Program-made: the position numbers and the translations under genes
Assembly: GCA_913061275.1 (NCBI GenBank)
Contig: CAJXSR010000013.1
Location: 26,708-90,707 of the forward strand
DNA: 64,000 nucleotides
Source: an uncultured Paracoccaceae bacterium
Lineage (GTDB): Bacteria; Pseudomonadota; Alphaproteobacteria; Rhodobacterales; Rhodobacteraceae
Direction: 5' to 3'
Notes under the pieces: generated by a model
The model's input: the letters and a program-made list of their open reading frames with translations, nothing else
Database searches by the model: none
Told to the model about the DNA's origin: nothing
In this document: positions 1-9,717 of the stretch, piece by piece
How positions within the stretch are numbered: the stretch's first letter is position 1
How the letters are laid out: every line of letters starts with the position of its first letter

Positions 1-2
1 TG

Positions 3-2339
3 ATGCTTCCTATGATTGGTGCCGCTGCGGTAGTTATCTTGATTGGTGGTTATTTCTTTATGACAATGCGTGCGGAAAAGCTTGCGTTGGAAAAGCAAAC
101 TGCCGCAACATCAGAGGCATGTGGTAACTTTTTTGGTGAAATTAACAAACTCAAAGACAGCCGCGTTATGTTGTCGGCAGGCTGGGCAAATGTTGATTTT
201 GCTAAAGATAAAGTTCGTAAAAACGGTAAAACAGAAGATACATTGGCTGCTAGCCAAAAATTATGTGAAAAAGGCAATTCTGATATTGCCGACTTGAAGA
301 AAACATTGCTGAAAGAACTAAGATCGCAAATTTCTGCTGGTCAGAAAAGCAGCGATCAAGAAGGTACAGATTTCACGGCCTTAGATATAGAAGGCAAGTT
401 AGGAAAAGCGCAAGCTTCTGAAAAAGCACGGCAATTTGGCCAAGTAGAGGCAGTATTGGGTGGCCTTGCTGACGAAATAAATGAAAAACGAGGTGTTGTG
501 CTTTCTGAAATGCTTGAAAAGGCAGTTAGCCAAAACAGCATTGCCCAAAATCTGCTAAATATTAAAGACGTTTCAAAAGTAGAAACAAATATGTTGACGA
601 AAGCAGGCTCTGCACTTGCTTTGGATGCAAACTTTGCTGGGATTGAAAAGAAAAATGCAGCACTTGTCGAACTAACATCTTTTAACATGAAAAGATTATC
701 GCAAGATGCAAATAAATTGTTGGTAAACATGACCAGCCTTGCAGATAAACTTGAAAAAGAAGATGCAGGGGACGCTGGTGTTGGCTTTGGCCAAATCCGA
801 GAAAGCTTAATCAACTTACAGGCCCAAGGATTACCATCTGATGTGAACGGGTTCCAAGATTATTACGGAACACTTTCAGATGCAGCCGAAGCCCTTTCAG
901 AGATAGAGACATATATGGGTGGGCTAGCAGCCGAAGTGCCACGCCTTACCCAAAACATCGTGCAATCGCTGGATATTGCTAAAAGGAACGGTTGGTTAGA
1001 AGAGTCGCAAGTTGCTATCTTAAGCTCACAATTTAATAGCAGAGAGTCTTTTTCAATTTATAAAGATTGGAGCTTCCTTGGTAAACTGGATACATCTTTA
1101 AGCAATGAAATATCAAAACTTGAAACCCAATGGGCCGAAGGTAATGGCGTATGTACGGCTATGTTGGCAAGCGTTGAGCAGATAGAAAATATGGAAACGA
1201 CGCTTGTATGGGCTGAACTTTCAGAAATTCTTACGCGGATCAGATCAGTTGATCCAGCCGCAATCGGTCGGGAACATTTCGCAGAATGTGAACAAGGTTA
1301 TGCTTTATCTAAACGTGGTAATATTGAGCTGCAGGCAAAAGAGCTATTTGGCGAAATTAAACAAACAACCGCTGCATTAACTGAAAAAGGTATAGGCGGT
1401 TATATTGAAGAATTCGCATTGGCTGAAACAGGTGCGGCCGAGTTGAAAGACATCAATATACCGCAATCACAAGAATCGTATGACACATATGCATCAAAAG
1501 CATATTTGATATTGGCCAATCTAGATAAAGCCGAAGAGATACATTCTGATGCGGTTTCAAGAAAAAATGACCTGACTGGTAAATATGATGAGCTGAATGG
1601 AACAATAAGCACAACCGCTTTGGGAAATCACCCAGAATACCTAAGGACTTTGGCAGAGCTAACTGTTTCACCTGATTTGAATATTTTGGATCACAATACC
1701 CAGTTACAAACGAACATAGAAATATTGGAAGAGTTGGTTCGTAAATTCGAAAACGGTACCTTGATAAATTGTACCTTTGATAATGGATTTGAAATGCTGC
1801 CAATTTTGTCAGATGCAGAAAAACTTGCAGAAGGCCTGGCTCGAATTAATAAATCCGTTAAGAAATCTGGCGTTGCATATAATAATGAGGCTGGAACAGT
1901 GACAACGTTTTGTGTCAACAGCGCACCCGTTTCACATGAAGAATTGTTGGCCTTTGGTGAAAAGCTAAAAGTAAGACAAGCAGATGTGAAAGCGGAAATA
2001 GCAAATGCAACCTCTGGCTCTGCTGGTGCGGCTGTTAATATTTCATACTGGCTGGCTACACGCTATGCTGAATGGGTTGGTAAGAAAACAAAACAACAGG
2101 TTTGTGTCGCCCCAGCTATCGCAGCTGTTTTGGCAGAACTGTCAGCGCCTGATAAGTTTGAAACAATTAGTTCTGGCGAATTGTTTAAAGATAATTGCGG
2201 TTCACAAAGCGCGGTTCGCAAAAAACTTGTGCTGTATGATGTAGAAGATTCAGGCATGACAGCGGGCTGTGTATCAAATAATAGCCTACGGCCCGAATTA
2301 TCATTTAGATTGGCAGCAGGGGACATTTGCTCGGAATAG
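3..2339 (+). CDS. Large membrane-anchored hypothetical protein (possibly 5'-partial)
   Basis: A reading frame of 778 residues begins at an ATG two bases into the window, so the true start may lie upstream. A hydrophobic segment (about residues 4-21, ending before MRAEKLALEK) is followed by roughly 750 residues of hydrophilic, Ala/Glu/Lys/Leu-rich sequence that looks largely alpha-helical with coiled-coil stretches. Only a few cysteines are scattered through it. I recognise no family. It is probably an inner-membrane protein with a long periplasmic helical domain. The next gene, a secreted SH3b protein, begins 21 bases downstream on the same strand, so the two probably form an operon and act together at the envelope. 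The function is unknown. Confidence 0.75.
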   Translation: MLPMIGAAAVVILIGGYFFMTMRAEKLALEKQTAATSEACGNFFGEINKLKDSRVMLSAGWANVDFAKDKVRKNGKTEDTLAASQKLCEKGNSDIADLKKTLLKELRSQISAGQKSSDQEGTDFTALDIEGKLGKAQASEKARQFGQVEAVLGGLADEINEKRGVVLSEMLEKAVSQNSIAQNLLNIKDVSKVETNMLTKAGSALALDANFAGIEKKNAALVELTSFNMKRLSQDANKLLVNMTSLADKLEKEDAGDAGVGFGQIRESLINLQAQGLPSDVNGFQDYYGTLSDAAEALSEIETYMGGLAAEVPRLTQNIVQSLDIAKRNGWLEESQVAILSSQFNSRESFSIYKDWSFLGKLDTSLSNEISKLETQWAEGNGVCTAMLASVEQIENMETTLVWAELSEILTRIRSVDPAAIGREHFAECEQGYALSKRGNIELQAKELFGEIKQTTAALTEKGIGGYIEEFALAETGAAELKDINIPQSQESYDTYASKAYLILANLDKAEEIHSDAVSRKNDLTGKYDELNGTISTTALGNHPEYLRTLAELTVSPDLNILDHNTQLQTNIEILEELVRKFENGTLINCTFDNGFEMLPILSDAEKLAEGLARINKSVKKSGVAYNNEAGTVTTFCVNSAPVSHEELLAFGEKLKVRQADVKAEIANATSGSAGAAVNISYWLATRYAEWVGKKTKQQVCVAPAIAAVLAELSAPDKFETISSGELFKDNCGSQSAVRKKLVLYDVEDSGMTAGCVSNNSLRPELSFRLAAGDICSE

Positions 2340-2360
2340 GGCAGTGGTTGTGACGAAGTG

Positions 2361-3407
2361 ATGATTAAAAACATTAAATGCACGATTATTGCACTAATAA
2401 CTTGTTTGTTAGGCAGCACGGCTGTTGCCCAACAAGCAGACCTAAATCTAAGTCACTTAGCCACTTTACAAAAAGCCTATAAGCATGTTTTGGCGCAAGA
2501 ATATGAAGAAGCTGAAAAGCTGTATAAAGGGCTGCAATCTGAAAAAGATGTAAAGACTGATATCAAGCATGCTGCTGTTGAGGGCCAAAGTCTTGTGGTG
2601 TTGTTAGAGCTGAATGCACGCATTGAAGAGGCGAAGGGCGATAAGGTAAAGGCCCGATTGTTACGCTTCCCACGTAAGACTGCAGTTAATATATTAAAGA
2701 AAGCCTCTGCAAAAAATCCAAGTGATGCACTTTTATATATGTATGCATTGGCGAAGGAAGAGGAAGAAATATCTGCTAAAACTTTTACAGATATGGCGTT
2801 AGCAAAAGAATATGAACGCCTTGGGGAAAAACCTACAAAAGTTGTAGTTGAGCCAAAACCTGAACCAGCCCCTAAAATAACATCGTCTGTTTCAGTGAAT
2901 GGTGTTAAAATAACAGGGGCAAAAGCAACATCTGTTCGGAATGTAAAATACATAGCAAATAACATTGTGAATGTACGAAGCGGGCCCGGAACTAGCTATT
3001 CACAAATTGCTCAACTTACAAACAAGCAAGAAGTTATTGTTGTGGAATCTATTCATCTATCGAATGGGCAGGTTTGGTATAAACTGAAAAAAGGCAAGCG
3101 ACTTGGGTATGCAGCAGCAAGATTTTTCACAAGAGCGGCAACGAAGTCAAAGACAGCCAAGAAGCCTTCACAAGCACCTAAACCAGCGGCTAATGTAACT
3201 TCTGGTAACAGGGCATGTTCTGGCGCGCACAAATCCGTATTTATTACAAAAAGAAATGCTGCCGTTAAATTTAAACCTAATGGGAAAGCAGTTATTTTTA
3301 CGTATGTTAGACAGACAACGGTAAAAGCTTACGGAACTGTAGCAGGGCACGCCATCGTTCGGGTAGCATCGAATGGTAAATTTATATGTGGATATATTAA
3401 AAAGTAA
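2361..3407 (+). CDS. Secreted SH3b-domain protein
   Basis: The product is 348 residues. An N-terminal signal peptide (hydrophobic core followed by TAVAQQ) directs export. Residues about 30-150 are helical with TPR-like spacing. After a Pro/Lys-rich linker near 155-165, a bacterial SH3 domain is visible at about 190-260, with the hallmark NVRSGPGTSYSQI and a GYAAARFF end. A basic Lys/Pro linker and a second small beta-rich region complete the protein. SH3b domains usually bind peptidoglycan or cell-wall peptides, so a cell-envelope role is inferred. An in-frame GTG lies directly before this ATG; I chose the ATG. The gene follows the large membrane-anchored protein closely and is probably co-transcribed with it. 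Confidence 0.8.
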   Translation: MIKNIKCTIIALITCLLGSTAVAQQADLNLSHLATLQKAYKHVLAQEYEEAEKLYKGLQSEKDVKTDIKHAAVEGQSLVVLLELNARIEEAKGDKVKARLLRFPRKTAVNILKKASAKNPSDALLYMYALAKEEEEISAKTFTDMALAKEYERLGEKPTKVVVEPKPEPAPKITSSVSVNGVKITGAKATSVRNVKYIANNIVNVRSGPGTSYSQIAQLTNKQEVIVVESIHLSNGQVWYKLKKGKRLGYAAARFFTRAATKSKTAKKPSQAPKPAANVTSGNRACSGAHKSVFITKRNAAVKFKPNGKAVIFTYVRQTTVKAYGTVAGHAIVRVASNGKFICGYIKK

Positions 3408-3505
3408 CTTTAAGTGCATTGACCAATGAGCGACGGTATATTTCATTTTACCAATGATAATGTCTAGTAAAAAATAATAGTATTATGACAGAAGGATTTT
3501 AGCAT

Positions 3506-4510
3506 ATGGCGACAGTAAACCTTACTTTGGATGAAATATACGATCTGGCCTTTAGCTGCCTTACGCAAAATGGTGCAGATAAAATTAATGCAACGGCATT
3601 GGCGGGTACAATAATGAAGGCAGAGCGTGATGGTTCGCATTCGCATGGCTTGTTCAGATTGCCCGCATATGTGGCTTCTCTTAGGTCAGGTAAGGTGAAT
3701 GGTAAAGCGCGACCTATTGCAACGTCTGCAACCCCGGCTGTGGTGCGTTTGCATGGTGATAATGGCTATGCCCCAGTTGCGCATCAGGTTGGTATACCTG
3801 CATTGATTGAAGCGGTAAAGTTAACTGGTATTGGTGTTTTGGCGATGACCAATGTACACCATATGGCAGCCCTTTGGCCAGAAGTAGAAGCGATTGCTGA
3901 ACATAACTTGGTTGGTTTGGCTTGTACGCCTTACATGCCTTCTATGGCACCAGCTGGGGCAACTAAAGCCTTATTCGGTACCAATCCAATTGCTTTTGCA
4001 TGGCCTAGACCAGATAAAACGCCTGTTGTTTTTGATATGGCAACCGCAGCTATGGCAATGGGTGAGGTGCAAATCGCGGCCCGTGATGGCCATTCAGTAC
4101 CACTGGGAACTGGACTTGATGCAGATGGGCAAGCAACCACTGATCCAAGCATGATTGCCAAAGGCGGCGTGCTGTTGCCGTTCGGGGGTCATAAGGGGTC
4201 TGCTATTGCGATGATGGTTGAGTTGTTAGCGGCTGGGTTGGTGAACGAAAACTTCTCATTTGAAGCTAAAGAAGGTGATAATGGCGATGGGGGCCCGCCA
4301 CGTGGTGGGCAGTTTATTCTGGCGATGTCGCCTGAAATTATCGCGGGCGACGGTTGGGCAGATCATTGTGATATATTTTTCGACCGTATGAGTGGAATGG
4401 ATGGTGTTCGGATGCCAGGTGATAGACGCCATAAGAACCGCTTGTCGACTGAGCCTAGAAAAATCAATGATGCATTGATTGAAAAAATTCGCATTTTAAT
4501 GACAGGATAA
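3506..4510 (+). CDS. Ldh-family NAD(P)H-dependent oxidoreductase (cyclic imino acid reductase type)
   Basis: The product is 334 residues and belongs to the malate/L-lactate dehydrogenase-like (Ldh_2) family. The signature ERDGSHSHGLFRLPAY near residues 40-55 carries the conserved Ser-His-Gly, and GTNPIAFAWPRP plus LPFGGHKGSA are typical nucleotide-binding and catalytic segments. Closest known activities are delta1-piperideine-2-carboxylate/pyrroline-2-carboxylate reductase (DpkA), 2,3-diketogulonate reductase and ureidoglycolate or sulfolactate dehydrogenase; substrate cannot be decided from sequence. The first resembles the motif pattern most. A good ribosome binding site (AGAAGGA, about 9 bases upstream) supports the start. 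It appears monocistronic. Confidence 0.85.
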   Translation: MATVNLTLDEIYDLAFSCLTQNGADKINATALAGTIMKAERDGSHSHGLFRLPAYVASLRSGKVNGKARPIATSATPAVVRLHGDNGYAPVAHQVGIPALIEAVKLTGIGVLAMTNVHHMAALWPEVEAIAEHNLVGLACTPYMPSMAPAGATKALFGTNPIAFAWPRPDKTPVVFDMATAAMAMGEVQIAARDGHSVPLGTGLDADGQATTDPSMIAKGGVLLPFGGHKGSAIAMMVELLAAGLVNENFSFEAKEGDNGDGGPPRGGQFILAMSPEIIAGDGWADHCDIFFDRMSGMDGVRMPGDRRHKNRLSTEPRKINDALIEKIRILMTG

Positions 4511-4726
4511 GGTCGCGATTATAGCTGTCCTTTCTGGTTGGTTGTATTCACATATAAGTTTGAGAAAGGTCTTTTTGCATTTTTTGATGCCGCTTATGGG
4601 CGTGGCAGAGCGATACTGCTTGCCCACCTTGTAAATACGCAGTCATAGATAGCTGGGGGGATAAATTATTTGGAAAAACCAGTAATGACCTTGTTGATTG
4701 CGCTTTAAGGCCCTAAATCACATCTT

Positions 4727-5530
4727 ATGATAAAATATATTCCAATGTTAAAAAGCAAACCTGTTGTGAATGTGATCCGCCTTTCTGGGGTAATTGCAGA
4801 GGCAGGTCGCTTTGGTGGTGGTGCATTAAACGATGCAACACTTGGGCCACTTCTTGAACGCGCTTTTCGTAAAAACAAACCCAAAGCGGTTGCGATAGAG
4901 TTGAACTCTCCGGGCGGATCACCCGTGCAGTCATCGCTTATCGGCACCCGAATTCGACGTTTGTCCGAAGAATTAAACGTGCCAGTTTTCGCCTTTTGTG
5001 AAGACGTGGCGGCGTCTGGCGGCTATTGGCTGGCCTGTGCCGCAGATGAAATATACGCCGACGACAGTTCAATTATAGGTTCTATTGGCGTTATCTCGGC
5101 CTCATTTGGCTTTCATGAATTGCTGCAAAAACAAGGCGTTGAAAGACGTGTCCATACCGCAGGCCAAGATAAAAGTATGTTAGACCCATTCCGCCCAGAA
5201 CGTCCTTCAGATGTGAAGCGACTGAAAGCTTTGCAAAAGAAGATACATGATAATTTCATTGCCCACGTAACAAACAGACGTGGTGATAAAATACGCGATG
5301 ATAAATTGTTCACAGGTGAAGTTTGGGTTGGGCAAGATGCGGTTGATAATGGCCTAATAGACGGAATTGCACATCTTGCGCCTAAGATGAAACAGAAATT
5401 CGGCGATGATATAAAACTTGTGGTCTTCGGACAGAAGAAATCAATTTTTAAGCGTTTGGGGTTAGGAAGTTCGTCTGATATGCTTTCTAATGTAGAAGAA
5501 CGTATCTTTTGGTCACAATATGGATTGTAA
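4727..5530 (+). CDS. sppA: S49-family signal peptide peptidase (short SppA/SohB type)
   Basis: The 267-residue product is a short ClpP-fold serine protease of the S49 family. The oxyanion segment ELNSPGGSPVQS, the nucleophile region EDVAASGGYWLACAADEI, the GSIGVI loop and the general-base lysine region AGQDKSMLDPFRP are all present, so a Ser/Lys dyad is intact. There is no clear N-terminal membrane anchor, unlike E. coli SppA, so it may be soluble or peripherally attached. Family role: degradation of cleaved signal peptides or membrane protein fragments. An alternative ATG lies at 4745. The tiny zinc-ribbon gene starts 5 bases after the stop. Confidence 0.88.
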   Translation: MIKYIPMLKSKPVVNVIRLSGVIAEAGRFGGGALNDATLGPLLERAFRKNKPKAVAIELNSPGGSPVQSSLIGTRIRRLSEELNVPVFAFCEDVAASGGYWLACAADEIYADDSSIIGSIGVISASFGFHELLQKQGVERRVHTAGQDKSMLDPFRPERPSDVKRLKALQKKIHDNFIAHVTNRRGDKIRDDKLFTGEVWVGQDAVDNGLIDGIAHLAPKMKQKFGDDIKLVVFGQKKSIFKRLGLGSSSDMLSNVEERIFWSQYGL

Positions 5531-5535
5531 CAACA

Positions 5536-5715
5536 ATGGTTAAAGTCGTTACATTTTTTTTGATTGGTATGATGGTGCTTGCACTTTTTGGTAAACTACG
5601 GATGCCAAAATTACCAAGCATTAAAAAAAGGAAATCTGTTCAGGCAACTGGCAAATGCAGCAAATGCGGCGCCTATAATATCGGCAGTAAGCCTTGTAAT
5701 TGCAACAAAAAATAA
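5536..5715 (+). CDS. Small membrane-anchored zinc-ribbon protein
   Basis: The product is 59 residues. An N-terminal hydrophobic helix (about residues 4-20, VVTFFLIGMMVLALF) is followed by a basic stretch and a C-terminal cluster C-x2-C-x9-C-x-C (GKCSKCG...KPCNCNKK) that could hold one zinc ion. I chose the ATG at 5536 because it sits just after the sppA stop; an upstream in-frame ATG at 5509 would overlap sppA. The gene lies between sppA and the antiporter with short gaps, suggesting one transcript. Function is unknown; membrane quality-control linkage to SppA is only an inference from position. Confidence 0.7.
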   Translation: MVKVVTFFLIGMMVLALFGKLRMPKLPSIKKRKSVQATGKCSKCGAYNIGSKPCNCNKK

Positions 5716-5728
5716 GAACGGAACGGCT

Positions 5729-6664
5729 TTGGATTTTCTATATGTGTTTGGCGGTTTTGTCATTTTGCTTGTTGCGGGTGATGCTCTGGTTCGCGGGGCC
5801 GTAAGCCTTAGCCTTAAACTGGGTATTCCGGCCCTTATCGTCAGTTTGACGATCGTGGCGTTTGGCACGTCGGCACCCGAATTGCTAATCTCTATCAAAG
5901 CTGCATTGGATGGGTCGGCTGGCTTGGCATTGGGCAACGTGGTTGGCTCTAATATTGCAAATGTGCTGCTGGTTCTGGGCGTGCCTGCGTTGTTTTTTGG
6001 CATCTCAACACAAGATAACACGTCTAAGTCTAATTACATCTATATGATACTTGCGACTATAGTTTTTATAGTCATGGGGTTCATGGGGCCGTTGACGGCG
6101 CTTAACGGCGTATTACTGCTTTTGATGCTGGCAGTTATTTTATTCAAAGCGTATAGGCATGCCAAGAATTCTCGAAGGGCTATGTTGGCTGCGATGGATG
6201 ACTTGCCACAAACAAATAGTGCGTGGTGGAAAATTATTATACTGATCGGTGTCGGGATGATTGGCTTACCGATCGGGGCTAATTTACTGGTAGAGGGTGC
6301 CGTACACATTGCACAAGAACTGGGTATTGAAGAGGCTGTAATTGGCCTGACATTAGTGGCGATAGGGACTTCTTTACCAGAGCTTGCAACCACAGTTATG
6401 GCGGCATATCGTAAAGAGGCAGATGTCGCTATCGGTAATGTGATAGGGTCGAATATCTTCAATCTTTTGGGTGTTATCGGGGTAACCAGCTTGATAACCA
6501 ACCTTCCAGTTTCGCATGAATTTTTGGAGCAAGATTTCTGGATAATGCTTGGGTCATCTTTGTTACTGTTGCCGTTTATCTGGTATAAAATAAACCTGAC
6601 AAAACTTTGGGGCGGTGCGTTTCTAGCCACTTATGTGATTTATATCTGGATGTTGTTTGTTTAA
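5729..6664 (+). CDS. Calcium/sodium antiporter (CaCA family)
   Basis: The product is a polytopic inner-membrane protein of 311 residues if translation starts at TTG 5729, 14 bases after the previous stop. The longer open frame reaching back to 5579 overlaps the zinc-ribbon gene and lacks family similarity, so it is rejected. Both internally repeated alpha motifs of the CaCA/YrbG family are present: GTSAPELL with GNVVGSNIANVLLVLG in the first half and GTSLPELA with GNVIGSNIFNLLGVIG in the second. The family exchanges Na+ or H+ for Ca2+ or K+. The length matches YrbG-type exchangers. Confidence 0.88.
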   Translation: MDFLYVFGGFVILLVAGDALVRGAVSLSLKLGIPALIVSLTIVAFGTSAPELLISIKAALDGSAGLALGNVVGSNIANVLLVLGVPALFFGISTQDNTSKSNYIYMILATIVFIVMGFMGPLTALNGVLLLLMLAVILFKAYRHAKNSRRAMLAAMDDLPQTNSAWWKIIILIGVGMIGLPIGANLLVEGAVHIAQELGIEEAVIGLTLVAIGTSLPELATTVMAAYRKEADVAIGNVIGSNIFNLLGVIGVTSLITNLPVSHEFLEQDFWIMLGSSLLLLPFIWYKINLTKLWGGAFLATYVIYIWMLFV

Positions 6665-6934
6665 TGCACAGTAAGCTGGTGTTCTTCGGGTAAATTATGA
6701 CTGAAAGTTTGAATGTGACACGCAATTTGACTGTTGGTTGAGCTAATATGGGTCATTTTTGGGTGCAATTAACATATAATATTATCGGCGTGTTAGCCCA
6801 AATTTTGAATGACAACACTTGTGGTTGTCCACGCGCTTTACAAAATCTTTACATTGATGAATATTTCCTTAATGAAATCAGTAATTTGTCATGATGAATA
6901 AAAATATATCTTTTAAAAACAACAGGCTAAAAAG

Positions 6935-6953
6935 TTGCCTATTTTTTAGGCAA
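6935..6953. promoter_or_regulatory. Stem-loop in the uvrC leader region
   Basis: TTGCCTA and TAGGCAA form a perfect 7-bp stem around a 5-T loop. No T-run follows on either strand, so an intrinsic terminator is unlikely. It could be an operator or a leader RNA hairpin. Confidence 0.4.
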
Positions 6954-7013
6954 TACGCGGAAGCCTGCCAAAACAAACAAAAAATTACGAAATCCTTTAA
7001 GTTATACGCAGAG

Positions 7014-7022
7014 TTATCCACA
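7014..7022 (+). promoter_or_regulatory. DnaA-box consensus match
   Basis: TTATCCACA matches the bacterial DnaA box exactly. A second, imperfect site (TTGTCCACG) lies about 190 bp upstream at 6825-6833. Two sites are too few to call an origin; DnaA regulation of uvrC or a chance match are both possible. Confidence 0.35.
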
Positions 7023-7098
7023 GGTTTGGTGGACAGGTTTATTCTTGTTTATGAAGCTAATGTGTGTAGACCGCTTAAGAATCATGTAAAACGACCTT

Positions 7099-9006
7099 AT
7101 GACCGATAGCACCTCTAACTCTGAAATGTATGAAGAAGGAAAACTGGCCCCAGATACGGATGGGTTGCGCGGGCATCAGGTAATTCAAAGCTATTTACGC
7201 AGCCTAGATAACAGCCCCGGCGTGTACCGCATGCTAGGATCAGCGGGTGATGTGTTGTATGTTGGCAAAGCGCGCAGTCTTAAAAAACGGGTTTCAAATT
7301 ACGCGAAAATGTCCGGGCATACGGCACGTATTGGGCGTATGATTTCAGCAACGGCGTCTATGATGTTTCTAACCACGCGCACAGAAACCGAAGCGCTGTT
7401 ATTAGAGCAAAATCTGATAAAACAATTAAAGCCTAAATATAATGTTTTGTTGCGTGACGATAAAAGCTTTCCAAATATTGTTTTGACCAAAGAACATGAT
7501 TTTCCGATGATAAAGAAACATCGCGGCAGACGTTCTGAAACAGGTAGTTATTTTGGCCCCTTTGCATCAGCTGGTGCTGTAAACAGAACGCTTAATCAGT
7601 TGCAGAAAATCTTTCTGTTGCGCAACTGTACCGACAGTATGTTTTCAACCCGTACCAGACCTTGTTTGCAATACCAGATTGCGCGTTGTTCTGGCCCATG
7701 TGTGGGGCATATCTCAAAGCAAGATTATGCGCAATCTGTTGCCGATGCCGAAAGTTTTTTGAAAGGCAAAACCACAGCCATTCAAGAAAAGCTGGCGGCA
7801 GAGATGTTGCAAGCCAGTGAGGCGATGGAATTTGAACGCGCGGCAAGTTTGCGCGACCGCATTCGCGCCCTTACACATGTGCAGTCTACCCAAGGGGTGA
7901 ACCCACAGTTTGTATCCGAGGCAGATGTGATTGCCTTGCATATGGACGGGGGGCAAGCATGCGTTCAAGTGTTCTTTATCCGCGCCCATCAAAACTGGGG
8001 TAACCGTGCGTATTTTCCTAATACAGGGACGGGGGCCGATGCCCCAGAGATACTAGAAGCGTTTATTGGGCAGTTTTATTCAACCAAACAACCGCCCAAA
8101 CAGGTGCTTTTGTCACAGAACATTGAAAATATTGATTTGGTTCAGCAGCTATTATCAGACAAGCTTGGTAAAAAAGTAGAAGTGCTGGTTCCGCTGCGTG
8201 GGGAAAAGGTTGAATTGGTTGCAAACGCCATGCGCAACGCCAAAGAATCTTTGGCGCGCCGGATGGCAGAAAGTGCAACACAGGCTAAATTGTTAAAAGG
8301 CTTGGCAGATGCATTTGATCTGAAAGCGCCGCCTAGCCGTGTTGAAATTTATGATAACTCGCATATCCAAGGTGCGCATGCGGTTGGTGCTATGGTTGTT
8401 GCAGGTAAGGAAGGTTTTGAAAAATCTTTTTACCGCAAGTTTAATATTAAGGGCACAGACATAACGCCAGGTGATGATTTTGGTATGATGAAAGAGGTTC
8501 TAAACAGACGTTTTAAGCGGCTTTTAAAAGAAGATCCAAACCGCGAAACAAACCTTTGGCCAGACCTGTTGTTAATTGATGGCGGGGCAGGGCAGATTTC
8601 TGCGGTTGCTGAAATTTTGCAAGAATTAGGTGTGAATGATGTGCCTTTTATCGGCGTGGCAAAAGGGGAGGATCGGGATGCTGGCAAAGAAGAGTTTCAT
8701 CGCCCAAATCGCAAGGTTTTTGCCTTGCGCCGCAATGATCCGGTATTGTATTTTATTCAACGACTGCGCGATGAAGCCCATAGGTTTGCCATCGGCACGC
8801 ACCGCGCAAAACGCGCAAAAGCTTTCACCTCCACACCTTTGGATGAAGTTGCAGGCGTGGGGGCAAAACGTAAAAAAGCGCTGCTAACGCATTTTGGGTC
8901 GGCCAAGGCAGTAAGCCGTGCGGGGTTACAAGATTTATGTGCAGTAGAAGGTGTTTCAGACGCACTTGCCAACATAATTTATGACTTCTTCCATGACAAA
9001 GGCTAA
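7099..9006 (+). CDS. uvrC: Excinuclease ABC subunit C
   Basis: The 635-residue product is UvrC, the dual-incision nuclease of nucleotide excision repair, recruited by UvrB to damaged DNA. The N-terminal GIY-YIG nuclease (GVYRM at 41 and [11 protein letters not shown] at 54) makes the 3' cut. A UVR helical pair near residues 225-265 contacts UvrB. The C-terminal RNase H-like nuclease (YDNSHIQG near 420 and LLIDGG near 495) makes the 5' cut, and helix-hairpin-helix repeats end the protein. Length is normal for the family. It leads a run uvrC-pgsA-moaD-moaE on one strand. Confidence 0.97.
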   Translation: MTDSTSNSEMYEEGKLAPDTDGLRGHQVIQSYLRSLDNSPGVYRMLGSAGDVLYVGKARSLKKRVSNYAKMSGHTARIGRMISATASMMFLTTRTETEALLLEQNLIKQLKPKYNVLLRDDKSFPNIVLTKEHDFPMIKKHRGRRSETGSYFGPFASAGAVNRTLNQLQKIFLLRNCTDSMFSTRTRPCLQYQIARCSGPCVGHISKQDYAQSVADAESFLKGKTTAIQEKLAAEMLQASEAMEFERAASLRDRIRALTHVQSTQGVNPQFVSEADVIALHMDGGQACVQVFFIRAHQNWGNRAYFPNTGTGADAPEILEAFIGQFYSTKQPPKQVLLSQNIENIDLVQQLLSDKLGKKVEVLVPLRGEKVELVANAMRNAKESLARRMAESATQAKLLKGLADAFDLKAPPSRVEIYDNSHIQGAHAVGAMVVAGKEGFEKSFYRKFNIKGTDITPGDDFGMMKEVLNRRFKRLLKEDPNRETNLWPDLLLIDGGAGQISAVAEILQELGVNDVPFIGVAKGEDRDAGKEEFHRPNRKVFALRRNDPVLYFIQRLRDEAHRFAIGTHRAKRAKAFTSTPLDEVAGVGAKRKKALLTHFGSAKAVSRAGLQDLCAVEGVSDALANIIYDFFHDKG

Positions 9007-9027
9007 CGGATCAGTTAGAGGGGATAT

Positions 9028-9717
9028 ATGCGCTGGAACATACCAAATATACTAACCATTATCCGTCTTTTTGCCGCCCCTGGTGTTGCAATAATGTTTT
9101 TGTATTTTCCAAGGCCGCTGGCAGACTGGTATGCGATGACTTTGTTTATCCTAGCCTCTGTTACAGATTTTCTGGATGGGTATCTGGCGCGAAAATGGCA
9201 TCAGGAAAGTAATTTTGGTGCTATGCTTGACCCGATCGCGGATAAGGCGATGGTTGTTATCGCCCTGCTGGTAATTACGGGGCTTTCGGCGGGTACATCC
9301 CAGTTTCGAACCGTTATGGATCCTTATATTCTGTTGCCAGCCATCATTATTTTGTTCCGCGAGGTTTTCGTGTCAGGCCTGCGAGAGTTTCTGGGCGACA
9401 AATCTAGTGAGCTAAAAGTCACAAAGCTTGCGAAATGGAAAACCACCGTACAGATGATCGCTATTTCTGTGTTGTTTGCAAAAGGTGTTTTAGAACATTA
9501 CGCAGGGGCATTGACCTATGGAATGGATCAGGCGATTTTTGAGGGTATAATGGCAGGTGAAATCGAAGACGTGAATCATTTAGCACGTTACGTGAATGGT
9601 ATGAATATCAGTTGGTCAGCAGGGGTTATTTTGCTATGGATCGCAGCTATTTTGACATTCATCACAGGTGTTGATTATTTCAGAAAATCGTTGCCGTTTT
9701 TGAAAGATACCAAATGA
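9028..9717 (+). CDS. pgsA: CDP-diacylglycerol-glycerol-3-phosphate 3-phosphatidyltransferase
   Basis: The 229-residue integral membrane enzyme catalyses the committed step of phosphatidylglycerol synthesis. The CDP-alcohol phosphotransferase signature D-G-x2-A-R-x8-G-x3-D-x3-D is intact (D50, G51, A54, R55, G64, D68, D72). Several transmembrane helices follow. A strong ribosome binding site (GAGGGGAT) precedes the ATG. Its stop overlaps the moaD start as ATGA, indicating translational coupling to molybdopterin genes, an arrangement common in Rhodobacterales. The C-terminal half is somewhat longer than in E. coli PgsA. Confidence 0.95.
   Translation: MRWNIPNILTIIRLFAAPGVAIMFLYFPRPLADWYAMTLFILASVTDFLDGYLARKWHQESNFGAMLDPIADKAMVVIALLVITGLSAGTSQFRTVMDPYILLPAIIILFREVFVSGLREFLGDKSSELKVTKLAKWKTTVQMIAISVLFAKGVLEHYAGALTYGMDQAIFEGIMAGEIEDVNHLARYVNGMNISWSAGVILLWIAAILTFITGVDYFRKSLPFLKDTK

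Larger units (their letters stand above)
6665..7098. other. 434-bp AT-rich intergenic region upstream of uvrC
   Basis: No convincing gene lies here; a 72-codon frame at 6891-7109 overlaps uvrC and has no ribosome binding site or family features. The region is AT-rich. It contains a perfect DnaA-box consensus TTATCCACA (7014-7022), a near match TTGTCCACG (6825-6833) and a 7-bp stem hairpin (6935-6953). It must hold the promoter for uvrC and possibly for the downstream pgsA-moaDE genes. Confidence 0.6.

Noticed and set aside
6665..7098. Replication origin
   Set aside because: Only one perfect and one near DnaA box; no dnaA, hemE or parAB genes nearby and no strand-bias switch visible.
6891..7109. 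72-codon frame upstream of uvrC
   Set aside because: Overlaps uvrC, has no ribosome binding site, no family features and a composition like the surrounding AT-rich gap.
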